Positions 30,301 to 40,229 of a stretch of DNA of 64,000 nt are shown piece after piece. Source of the stretch: Astropecten irregularis (lineage: Eukaryota; Echinodermata; Asteroidea; Paxillosida; Astropectinidae); the NCBI GenBank assembly GCA_963971285.1, contig OZ020256.1:746501-810500 (forward strand), written 5' to 3'. Both the position numbers and the translations under genes were made by a program. The first letter of the stretch is position 1; every line of letters begins with the position of its first letter. Under the pieces are notes generated by a model. It saw only the letters and a program-made list of their open reading frames with translations. It did not search any database and had not been told where the DNA came from.

Positions 30301-33009
30301 GGCGGAAGGGTGAAGAGGGGTGAACATTTCAAGTGGGAAACGTGGCTTATTTTCACCCCCGGCGCGTCAGGCCCTCCTCACTCTCAGCATTTTATTATTT
30401 TGTTTGCATGGTTAGTAATTTATATTGGTCTTCATTTTTTTTTTTTTACAGGGCGATTGCAGCTTCTGCACCCATTTGGCAGTTCACTAATCTAACAGAC
30501 TGTAACTCACAATTTTCTATCATCACCAACGACTTCACTGAAGTCAGTCCTATCTGTAGTAAGACCATCAGAGCTAGCTGGGCTGTCATTGACAGCTTTG
30601 GAAAGACCTGTAAGTGGCATTCAGATTTTTTTTAAATGTCCTCATACATAAACCTTGGTTTATATCCGTCATTTAAATAAAGGACTAGTGCAGCACAGAA
30701 AGTGAATTTAAATTAAGAACTGAAGAGGTTGGCTTTGTAACAATTACTTATATAATAAAGAAGGAAAGTTATGAACCCCCAAACTGAGACCATTCACACC
30801 CATTTTTTGTACTAAGAGTAAGAGGTGAAAACCTGAAGGTAACCTTAAAAGGTTTTGTGTGGATTTGGTGAAGTCACATAAATTTTCTATACAGGATTAC
30901 TCCAAGTGAAGGTTACACTGATACTTGGTTATTCTTAATTATCAAATAACCATAAAACAATTAACAAAGACAATTGATAATTTGGGACCTCGCCAACATA
31001 GGGCTGGATAGCTCTGTTGGTAGAGCGCTGCTTCAGTACTCCAGGGGGTTGCAGGTTTGGATCCCGCTCCAGTCAATTTTTCTTTGTTCACATTTCAATG
31101 GTTATTCTTTAATCAAAGAGTGATTGATAAATATTTGTATTCTGTCTCCCAACAGCTGAAGGTAGACAGCAGTTGCAAACCTCCCTGAGGCTGTGCAAGG
31201 CTGTGCAGGGAGAGACTGATGTGACCGCCATTAAGAATTGGTTGAGTAGTACATGGTTCAATTTGGCCATGGTTGACTATCCCTACAATGCATCCTTCCT
31301 GGAACCACTACCAGCATTCCCCATTGAGGTGAAGATCTTTTGAAGCTTTTTTCCCTTTCTTTGTGGCTTTATACGTTGCATACAAATCAAAAACTTTTAA
31401 TATGAGTACTTCCTGAAACTTTTCTGTGTTTTTTCCATCCAGTTGAGTATAATACCTATAAGTTTGATATATGAAGAGGACGATAGTAGAAATGAATGAT
31501 CTGGAAATGTTTAGGAGAGAGCAGAACATAATTATTTGGAAGAAATCAATGAGATAACTTGGAGAAATTGTTCTTTAACGCTGAACTTCTTTCTTGTCAT
31601 TGATGTCACAGGTCGTCTGCTCTCACATCAAGACTGCCAACGCCACTGGCCTGGTTCTTTTGAATGAATTAGCCGCAGCAGTCAATGTCTACTACAACTA
31701 CACTGGCTCTACCAACTGCTTCGATGTCGATCAATCATCCACTAGTTCTCTTGGGGATAAGGGATGGTCTTACCAGGTAACAGCCACTTTCACTTCTAGA
31801 CAGCTGTTCCTTTTGTTGCATATCTCTTGTCTTTGATCTGGCAGTTGATAGATATTTGAAACTATAAATGAAATGGGAGACTTTTGGAGAGTCGGTCTTA
31901 TGAGTCAACAGTGCACGCGCACGCATGCGCAATACAACGCGCGCATGCTCACAATTGCGCAAGCATGGTTTGCGCGTGCGCTGTTGACTCAAGACCGACC
32001 CTCCAAAGGTCTCCTATTGCTCTCAATTGAATATCATTCTTGTTCCCTTTCCTTCCTTCGAAGGCCTGTACAGAGATGATCATGCCATACTGCACTGACG
32101 GTAAACGTGATATGTTTGAGCCATCACCATGGGACTACAAGTCTTATGCCAAGCAATGCAAGGAGGCATGGGGTGTGAGGCCGAGGCCAGAGTGGCCCAT
32201 TGTACAGTACTGGGGGAAGAACATATCAACAGCCAGCAATATCGTATTCAGGTAATCATGACAATCTTGACAATGACATCTTTGTTGATGTGGCATGATT
32301 TGGAGCAAGGACAACATAATGAATAATGCAGTAGAAGATGAACTTGATTTGTAAAGTGTGCACACATTTGGAACCAGAAGCTAATGCTTCTTACAGAAAG
32401 ACCCTCCAGGAATCTTATGTTTGTCAAAGACAAAATGTACTAGAGTTGCATCTCCATTTAGTTGCAGATGCATTTTTGGAGATTTTGTCTCTGGGCCTAA
32501 CTTTTGTAATTTGCTTCATATCTGCCTCTGTCTGTGGCTACAACTCCAGAACATTCAGATATCCACTTTTGTTCTACACAGTAGACTCTTCACAATGTGA
32601 AGAATACTTTTATGAAGAACTTATTACATCAAATTTTGAAATCCTAAGTTTCTTTGTGAAAAAAAAAAAAAAACAAGAGGGGGGAAAAGTTACTACCCCT
32701 TTGTTGTATTGAGAGCTGAGTGTAATAACATTGCATTGTTAGCCAAAAAGTCCAAACCTAACACTACTTTGACTGTCCATCTCATTTGAATCTCTCCTTG
32801 CATTCTAATCCCACAGTAACGGCCTGCTGGATCCCTGGTCAGGAGGTGGCGTGCTCAAGAGCATTTCAGACACTCTGGTGGCTGTTATCATACCAGAGGG
32901 GGCACATCATCTAGACCTGCGTTCTAAGAACAAGGATGACCCTCCCTCTGTAACAGCTGCTCGCAACACCGAGAAAGCCAACATCAAGAAATGGATTTCT
33001 AAAAAATAA
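27314..33009 (+). CDS. PRCP: Lysosomal Pro-X carboxypeptidase (peptidase family S28)
   Basis: Nine exons: 27314-27508, 27874-28014, 28339-28440, 29882-30063, 30452-30609, 31156-31328, 31612-31776, 32064-32251, 32817-33009; 498 residues against 496 in human, phases consistent. PRCP removes a C-terminal residue after proline from peptides such as angiotensin II in the lysosome or outside the cell. The N-terminus is a signal peptide ([17 protein letters not shown]). The catalytic triad is visible: Ser188 in GGSYGGM, Asp440 in [11 protein letters not shown] and His465 in EGAHHLDLR. The start of the mature domain, [30 protein letters not shown] and [13 protein letters not shown] are family signatures. 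Several N-x-S/T sites occur. DPP7 is the only close alternative, but the SGGGV...HHLDLR end favours PRCP. Introns carry several mobile elements. Confidence 0.96.
28745..28978. repeat. 16-bp minisatellite, left arm of an inverted pair (PRCP intron 3)
   Basis: About a dozen tandem copies of CCAACTCGGTCCGTGA and variants run to 28978, ending in CCCTACGGGAAAACGT. A mirror-image array lies at 29600-29785. The frames open through the repeat are an accident of its composition. Confidence 0.9.
29390..29420. repeat. Poly-T tract in PRCP intron 3
   Basis: About 23 thymidines in a row, preceded by AAGACAGG, between the two arms of the inverted minisatellite pair. This could be the A-tail of a reverse-strand retro-insertion. 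Confidence 0.6.
29600..29800. repeat. 16-bp minisatellite, right arm of the inverted pair
   Basis: Tandem GACCGAGTTGGTCACG copies, the reverse complement of the array at 28745-28978. It is preceded by TTTTCCCATAGGGACC, which mirrors the CCCTACGGGAAAA at the end of the left arm. The outer edges share CTTTGAAACC / TTTCAAAGTTTGAAAC-like words, so the pair looks like one fold-back element of about 1 kb with a 600-bp centre. Confidence 0.88.
30178..30341. repeat. GC-rich inverted-repeat element in PRCP intron 4
   Basis: TTTTCCCACT at the left and AAGTGGGAAA at the right bracket about 140 bp of GC-rich sequence with CACCCCGGGGTG, a palindrome, and a diverged TTCACCCC / GGGGTGAA pair. MITE-like; ends are short, so boundaries are uncertain. 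Confidence 0.5.
30960..31120 (+). mobile_element. tRNA-derived SINE, PRCP intron 5
   Basis: A tRNA-like head, GGGCTGGATAGCTCTGTTGG (A box) to GGTTTGGATCC (B box), lies at 31001-31066. It is followed by the family tail CCAGTCAATTTTTCTTTG and TTTCAATGGTTATT. The same head-tail order occurs at 36690 and in reverse at 59025. Confidence 0.75.
31872..32018. repeat. Fold-back MITE, copy 3 (PRCP intron 7)
   Basis: Starts AATGGGAGACTTTTGGAGAG and ends with the diverged reverse complement TCTCCTATT. The inner arms carry GAGTCAACAG / CTGTTGACTC, and the centre is GCGC/GCATGC-rich. It lies 45 bp before the exon 8 acceptor. Confidence 0.88.
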
Positions 33010-34708
33010 AAGGGGGATAAACCACTTTAGCCTCATTGTTTATCGTACATCCAACAAAATGGTGGTTTTTTTTTAAGCGTTTAAGCCTTATTCGCTCTTC
33101 CTTTTTTTTTAAATTGGCTAAAACTAACAAATTTAAAGAGGCAACAAGTCAACGTGCAAATAATGTACGGTACTTCTCTTAAACGTTGAGCCATGTTAAC
33201 ATTTTCTTTGTAGCAAGCCCGATTTAAATACCCAAGCCAGAAAGTGAGCTGTGAGCAGTCATTGCCATTATTCTTAAGGAGCTGCTTCTGTTTTTGATAT
33301 GAATTTTTTCCTTTTGTAATTGCAGTGAGTTCCTGACTAGTTCTTTATGTATCATGTACAGAATGAATTGAAAAACATTTGTTAAGATATATCACCGGCT
33401 CGGATCATGAAGGTCGTATCCCTCTAGTGGTTGCGATTTAGGCAACCTTTGTTGCGTTTTGGGGCAAGGCTAGAGCTGTGGTTGCAGAAAATCATTTATT
33501 CAAGTTTCTTAATGAATGCACAAATGGCCAAAACATTTTTACACAAAAATGTATGTCGAATGTCCATGCACTGAAATACAAGCGTACGACCATATTGCCT
33601 GAGATAAGATGACAATTTTGCGCTGATCACTAAGATGTCATTTGTGAAAGTGACAAGAAACTATTAAGAAGCTTGTACTCTTTACTAGTGTTCAACCTTC
33701 CAAAATTGAATCACTTTTCTCGAGCCAGTTTAACATTTGGTTGAAAATATTTCAAAAACATTCCATGTACTAGTGTGTTCAGTACCAGGACTTTGAATTT
33801 AATAGGGATTAAAAACTCACAACCTCATCATGTGTGAGTTTGGAAAATTAGATCAAGTTCAGGGTTCAAATATAAGTACTGTTTAAAAGCACGTCAGCCT
33901 ATTGCTTGTCCGTTTTGATGAAGCTAAAAGCATTTATACGCAAATTTTATGCTGTTTTTTTTATATAATAAAGGATTTGGACTATTTTAACTGTAGTTTC
34001 ATTGCAATATTTTATTGTTTGTTGCTTTGTACAGTACATTGGGGTTTTTGTAAGCATTTCAAACAATTTTGGAAATATGTTGGTAATCACAAGCACTTAA
34101 ATGTACAGTTAATGTCCACAATAAAGGGTGAGGAAGTTCCAGTTCACAAATTGACTGTGTAGCTGTATGGAGGTTATACTGCTTGACTCTTTGTTGAGGC
34201 CAGAGCATCTGGTGACTTACTCCAAACTCATCCACTCTGCTCCTGATCTACACAAAGTCCACAATTTGCATTATGACCATTCTAGCTCTTATCCAAGTTC
34301 CCAATTACTGCAAAACTGTATGGTGTGAAGTGATGACCAAGTGATCACTACAACAGTGTACACTGAACTTCCTGGCTTGCAGGGATCATCCGGTGAATTT
34401 CAACCTGCCTAGAGGGTAGGACTAATTAAGCGGCATGGGTGAGAATATTCAGCACTTTGCCCCGGTTATAGTAGGGTACCGCCAATCAATGTTGCAATGG
34501 TTCCAGTGTTTACTTCAACAGAAGGATAAGAAAGACTTCCTTGGAGATGTCAAATTCACTTTCCAAAGATGAGCTGAGGCGGCTAGTAATAACTGGAATC
34601 ACTCGATGAGCTTAATAGAAGGAACCATCTGTGCAGTAGTACCTCTCCATACAAGCTGTACTTGCACCATCAACATAATGTCTACTTCATATAACGAGAG
34701 CATCAACA
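33010..34708. other. Convergent 3' region between PRCP and WBP4
   Basis: 3' UTRs of PRCP (+) and WBP4 (-). An AATAAA overlaps the PRCP stop and another lies near 34117 (CACAATAAAGG). No coding exon and no strong repeat are recognised. Confidence 0.6.
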
Positions 34709-37700
34709 TCAGGTGTCTGCATCCCTCTGTCTTATTGAACGACCTCCTCCTCCAAATTTCCTCTTCTTGAATGACGTCTGTCCACTGGCCTGTGATGACG
34801 ATGACAAGGTTGACGTCTGAAGAGATGAAACCGTTCGCTCCTTGAATTTGACCTTTTCTCTGGGTTGATGCTGGGCAGCTTGGGGTACAACTGGCTGAAA
34901 GTGAGGTCTGTCCGGGGTTGGAAGCTGAAGATCAACCGCAGGTCTAGTTTCCACAGACAAACAAATTGGAAAAGATTTAGACATTTATTGAAAAAACATT
35001 TATACACTTTTGTTATCTGAATCCTGTTATATCCCATCGAAATTATCATCATCGTAGGGAAGGTTGGCCACCATTGCTCTCCATCTGTTCTGTTCAGAAG
35101 TTCTTTTTGCATCTTGAAATATTTAACCTTTTTCATAATGGACCTTTGTGTCGTACAAAGTCATTTTAAACTCACGTGTCATCAGGAACAATAGTCGTCC
35201 AGCCGCCATATGGGTTTATCTGCTTCCGTTTGACTGGCCTCTGTATTTCCTTATCCTCTTCCTCATCTTCTCCCTCTTCATTGTCTTCGTTTTCTTCATC
35301 TTTGCCCTCTTCCTCCTTGTTTTCTGCTTGCTCTTCCTTGCTTCCCTCCTTCGGTTCATCATCATCTTCAGCTTCTTGAGGTTCTTGCTTCGGTGAAGCC
35401 TCCAATGTTTCTGTGCCAAGTTTCTGCTAAAAGATTAAAACAATAACAAAGAACTATTTTTCTTTGTTTACTTTGCAATCACTTAAAAGTCAGTCAGTTT
35501 CCCTCGTGGTTATTTGATGATTACTGCAAAAAACTGTTATGCTTCAAACTGAATCATCGGAAAGTGCAAGTAAGGATATTTCCACTTGAAGCATGCTATT
35601 TTTGTTTCTAAGGATGAAATTCTTCACAGCAAAGAAGAGAAAAAAAAAATATTTCACCTCTTCTTGTTCGTCACTGACTGCCTGGCTCTGTTCCTTATAC
35701 ATGATAGATTCTGCCGACTCTACATAATCCTCCGGCTTCTCCCACTTTGACTCTGAAAATTCAACAAGACAAACATAAAAAAAACACAAGTGGATTTAAC
35801 TATTTTGTGTACATGGTGAATTGATTTGCCTCATCATAGATTTTATTAGAAATTGAATTAGGGTAGTGAATTTTTTATGCTTACTATGAGATGAAAATCG
35901 ATCATTAAGCGAAAAAACAAAATGAAACAGCTCTATAAAAATTGGTCCCAGATCATTCTGACCATGGTCTTGCTTTAAAAACAGCCCTGCTTTAAAATGG
36001 AAGTTATGTCGAATTGTCGAGTGATCTTGCTGTTTCTTTGCAGTTTCATTTATCAATAGTACATAGCATACCTCCAGTTACGGTGTTCCAGTAGTAAGTA
36101 TAGCCTTCTGGGCTAGTTCCCTCCAGCCAGATGCACTGTGTATTTGACTCTGGTGAAACAGTCTCTTCTGGACTCAAGGAGTCTGCTGTAGTTGCTGTGG
36201 ACACCTTGCTTGATGGACCTGCTTCACTGCTTGCAGCGGTACTTTCTGCACTGCTTGCTGTGTCATGTGCTGTACTGCTGGGGCTCGCCTTGGCAGGTTG
36301 TTTGTTTGATGCTAAACCCTCTCTGTGCAGTTTCCTTGCTGCCTTTAAAAGTTCTGAAATCAACAAAGAGGGTATAATAATTCATACACAAAATATTACA
36401 AATTCTAGACAATTAGAGTAGGTAAAACTGATGGCGGTTGTAGTGCTGTCTAAAGTATGACACGTACCTTCTTTCTTTTTGGCTGCAGTAGCAGCACTAG
36501 CAGCTGCTGCAGCAGCTTTGGCCTTGTATTCAGCAGCAAGGGCTGGATCATTGGCTAAATCCTTCTTGAAGGCCTTGAGAGCTTCCTAAAAAAAAGATAG
36601 ATACAAACACAAATTAACAGAAAATGTGTATGATTTAACTGAATAATCTTGAATTTAACCAGAAATGATTTCATGGCTTCTGACTGCCAAACAAACAAAG
36701 ATAATTGACTATTTGGGTCACCACCAATGTAGGGCTGGATGGCTCAGTTGGTAGAGCGCCTGAACGGTATTCAAGAGGTCACCGGTTCGAATCCCACTCC
36801 AGTCAATTTTTCTTTGTTCACTTTTCAATGACTTTAGTCAGTTTCCCTTGTGGTTATTTGATGATTACAGAAAAAAAACATAACTGTTTTCAATTTCAAT
36901 TTTTCCATGCACCTTCACAGAGACAACAAAGGTGACCACCTTCTCTGTGTTCGTGGTTGCTCCATAAAATGTACCCATAGCCGAGGGAAAATTTCCCAGG
37001 TTGTTAACCAAACTTCTGGGAAGGAAAATGGGAAAGAAGATTAATTACCGCCTCCATCTTGATGAGGTCTTTATCCAGCGTCTGTTGCATCTTGTATTGT
37101 TCATGACCCTTCTTCCGCAGCTCACTGAGTTTCTTCTCAACATTTTCCTGATGTCTTTTGCCACGCTCATGAAAATCAATACTCTAGTATAAGAAAACAA
37201 AGTTGGGTTTCTTCAGTTAAAGACAGACCATTTTCACCTGATTGAACGTGATTTTTGAAACAAATCACTTTCATACTTGATACTTTGTTTATTATTTTTT
37301 AAATTTCTCAGTTTAAGTATACATACCGCTCTGTTGTCAGCTATCCAGCAATGGCAGAAATCACAATGTTTTTTGGGCTGTGACTTCCAGTAGGTTGCCC
37401 TGCATACATAGTAGAAATAGAGAGAAACATCAAGTTGAGTCGGTCAGGGGGCGAGTTGGTAAGGGATGAGTCGGTCAGGAGTCAATAGCCGAGTTTGCAA
37501 GCATGGCCATGGCAAGGCCAGGCTAGGTGGGGGGGGGGGGGGGGAGGAAGGAGAAGGGGGCGATTCGGTATGTGTGCTAAGTAAGGCCAGGCAGGGGCGA
37601 CTTGGCACATCGGCCGGCTAAGTGAGTTCATGAGTTGACCTGTTACTACTATACTAGTGTTACTAGTAAGGCTGCAGTTTGTTAACGATTACCCGAGTAA

Positions 37701-39680
37701 CCGACCGTCCGCTCGGGTACCCGGGTACATTTTTGCGGTTAGGTTAATCGAAGTGTATTTTTTTATGGGCCTTTTCTTTTTAAAACATAAGTGCTTCTGG
37801 AGTTCACCGAGAAAAAATAGCAAGATCACGATCTTTTGAAGATTGACAAGTCGGCTAATACAAAGCAAAAGCCAGACATTTTCCAATCTCCCCTTCTTCC
37901 GGACATGGACATGACCTTTGTGGACACATCCTTTGTGTAGCCAACAGTTTCCATTCACCAGACGGCATCATATTACAGCCCAAAACATCAAAGGATTATC
38001 AGCGGAGCCGACAGCTATTCAACCTCATTCTTGAGAGGCTGACTGAGTTTTTTTTTTAAGTACATCGGGATTTTGTTTTTCAGGGGATCGTGATTTTCTG
38101 CCGGGGTGTTTTTTAGAGGTTATTTTTTTAAAGGATTGGTATCTTTTCAAGATTTCAAAATAAAGGCAGGGTTTTGTTTCTTTCGGGAGTTTGGGCATTT
38201 TCTTGGGTACCAGCCTTTTATTTCTCCAGAGGATTGGGATATTTCGGGGAATCAGGATTTTTTCTTAGTTGGTAATATTTTTTTTTAGGAGTTTCTAGGC
38301 ACTTTGTATTTCTGTGGAGGTAAGAACTTTAAATGGGGTATGGTAAATTTTATTATTATTTTTTTTTTTTTGGGGGGGAGGGGTTGTGATTTTTTTCCCC
38401 AGGGATCTATATTTTTTCAGGGATTGGTATTTTTAAGGGGTTGAATTTACATGATGACACTTTTCTTGGGGATGAAGATTTATGACGGAGCTGGCAAGGA
38501 TTTTTCAGTAGATCGTGATCATCGTGATTTTGTCAAGGGATCTTTTTTTTCAGGGGATTGCCGATTTGTTTCGGCTTTCATTTTTTAAGTACATTGGTGG
38601 TTTTTTCCCAACTCCGGAGATAGGCTCTCGATTCTCCAGGGACTGTCAACTCAAGTTGGACCAGAGCCAATGGGGCTGGGCGTGTGAAATAAACGCATGA
38701 AACCACACACAGTCACACTATGAACAGTGATTGGTTTGATCCGTGCATGGGCTGTCAATGATGTTGGCCGTGGGCCAATCAGCTTGGAGCAAGGGTGGGG
38801 TGAACGTTGCCACCGGCAAGATCAAAAAACTTCTTTTAGCAGTTATCTGGAAAGTACTTTGAAAGGGCTGAATGGGGATGGCAAATGTGGTTGGACGGAC
38901 GGAATAAACACGTGTCAAGCAGAGCACCTTTGCATCATGTCATTGGCTAGTTTTTGCATGGGCTGTTAATGATGTAGGCCGGAGACCTAGTTTAATAGTT
39001 CTCGGTGCTTGTTCTCAGTGAATTTCAGAAGCGGAAAAAAATCAGTACCTACGACCGTAGAGCTACACACAGACTGCGTTGTGTCATTGTGTGGAGGTAT
39101 TTTTTCATGATCCGTTATTGATGTAGGGCCAACCTTTCTGTTTGTTCTACCGCCTTATAATTCACGATGTCTGACTGATTTCTGCCATTCATTGTCCTGA
39201 CAAAAAATGTTATCAGCCGACTTCCTCAAAGATCGAAACTGACTATTTCTTTGTTTTTCTTTGTTTTCTTTGTTGTACGGGTAATCGTAACCGTAACCGA
39301 AAAACTAGACGGGTAATCGGTTACAAAATTATCCACAAACTTACAGCCCTAGTTACTAGTGTCACCCTCTACCACCGGCACCAGTCTAGTAGGTCCTACC
39401 GGATTACCATCTTGGCCTACTACGACAATCAATTCTCTCGGTCGGACATCCTGGCTTTTTTGGTCACTGAACAATGCTTGACGATATGGCTGGAGTGAAA
39501 ACAAGCGTTAAGCACGCGCGCGTAGCATAGCAATTAATTAGCATTGAACTTACACAATATTAAGATGTGTTGCCGACCGACAAAATACATATTACAGGGG
39601 CCTACCAATTAGGCCAATTTTATAATTAGGCCCTAATAATTAATAGGCCTAGTTATACTAAATTACTATCAGACTTACAT
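34709..39680 (-). CDS. WBP4: WW domain-binding protein 4 (FBP21-like spliceosomal protein)
   Basis: Eight exons, in transcript order: ...39679 (coding bases 39680-39679), 37399-37327, 37183-37049, 36585-36468, 36353-36072, 35752-35658, 35423-35176, 34943-34709; 395 residues. WBP4 is a component of the pre-catalytic spliceosome. The N-terminus YWKSQPKKHCDFC-HCWIADNR-...-FHERGKRHQ is the matrin-type C2H2 finger (C13, C16, H30, H36). One WW domain (about 183-211, WLEGTSPEGYTYYWN then KWEKP) spans exons 5 and 6; human WBP4 has two. An alanine-rich helix, an acidic stretch, NPYGGW and the conserved end VKFKERTVSSL...FKKRK...RSIRQRD follow. The start ATG is split AT|G by intron 1 (donor ATGTAAGT, acceptor TGCAGG). 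The exon 7 acceptor is a NAGNAG (35426 or 35423). Confidence 0.93.
36690..36868 (+). mobile_element. tRNA-derived SINE, best-preserved copy (WBP4 intron 3)
   Basis: A tRNA-like head at 36732-36803 has A box TGGCTCAGTTGG and B box GGTTCGAATCC, spaced as in a real tRNA. It is followed by CCAGTCAATTTTTCTTTGTT, then TTTCAATGA and CAGTTTCCCTTGTGGTTATT. Six or more fragments of the same family occur in this window. Confidence 0.85.
37667..39351. mobile_element. 1685-bp non-autonomous hAT-like transposon in WBP4 intron 1
   Basis: The left end TAAGGCTGCAGTTTGT and the right end, read inward TAGGGCTGTAAGTTTGT, are imperfect terminal inverted repeats of the hAT type. They are flanked by an exact 8-bp duplication, GTTACTAG, at 37659-37666 and 39352-39359. 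Sub-terminal CGATTACCCG / CGGGTAATCG arms add symmetry. The interior is T- and G-rich low-complexity DNA plus a duplicated stretch of about 100 bp (around 38680 and 38890) containing GCATGGGCTGT-AATGATGT. No transposase frame. Confidence 0.88.
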
Positions 39681-40229
39681 TTTTTCAAGTTCCCCTTGTC
39701 AAACTCCAATTTCAAGCAAATCAATTAGAACGCCCTCACGTGGTGACCTAAATTTAACCTTATGGAGTGGGATGACCCGAGGCACACCGGTGAAAGGTGA
39801 ATGACCCTTAACATTTCGTCAGCTCACGTACGCGAACGATGCGGACAATAAACTGTGTAGGCATATAATTTCTACCTCCATGGTTTAAACAACTCCCATG
39901 TAGTTTATCTACCTAAAACCATTACAGATTATTCAATGAAATGCAACAATTTTTGAGTCATGATGGGAAATTTATATAAATTTGCAGAACAATCAGGAGG
40001 ATTGGATATGGACTTTATTTATTTATTACGTGCTAAAAACATTTTGATTGGTTTATTTCCTTTCATGTTTAATATAGCAAATATGTATATTTACCTTTAA
40101 ATGTTAATAAAGTTATGAGAAGTATTACATTGATTATTTTAAATCTTTTCTATGTGTGAAAATTACTATTTTTGCACTTTAAAGATTTATTTTGGGATTA
40201 TTTTTAGAATTAACTTGAAAAATTGACCA
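39680..40229. promoter_or_regulatory. Shared divergent promoter region of WBP4 and Sfmbt
   Basis: WBP4 exon 1 (minus) and the first Sfmbt exon (plus) are about 550 bp apart and diverge. The WBP4 5' UTR must extend upward from 39680. The half near 40000-40220 is AT-rich. I see no certain core-promoter element. Confidence 0.55.

Noticed and set aside
31001..31073. Possible functional tRNA gene
   Set aside because: It has A- and B-box-like sequences but weak acceptor pairing, and it is followed by the conserved SINE tail shared with other copies.
36732..36803. Possible functional tRNA gene
   Set aside because: The boxes are good, but the 3' side runs straight into the same SINE tail as other copies and stem pairing looks imperfect.
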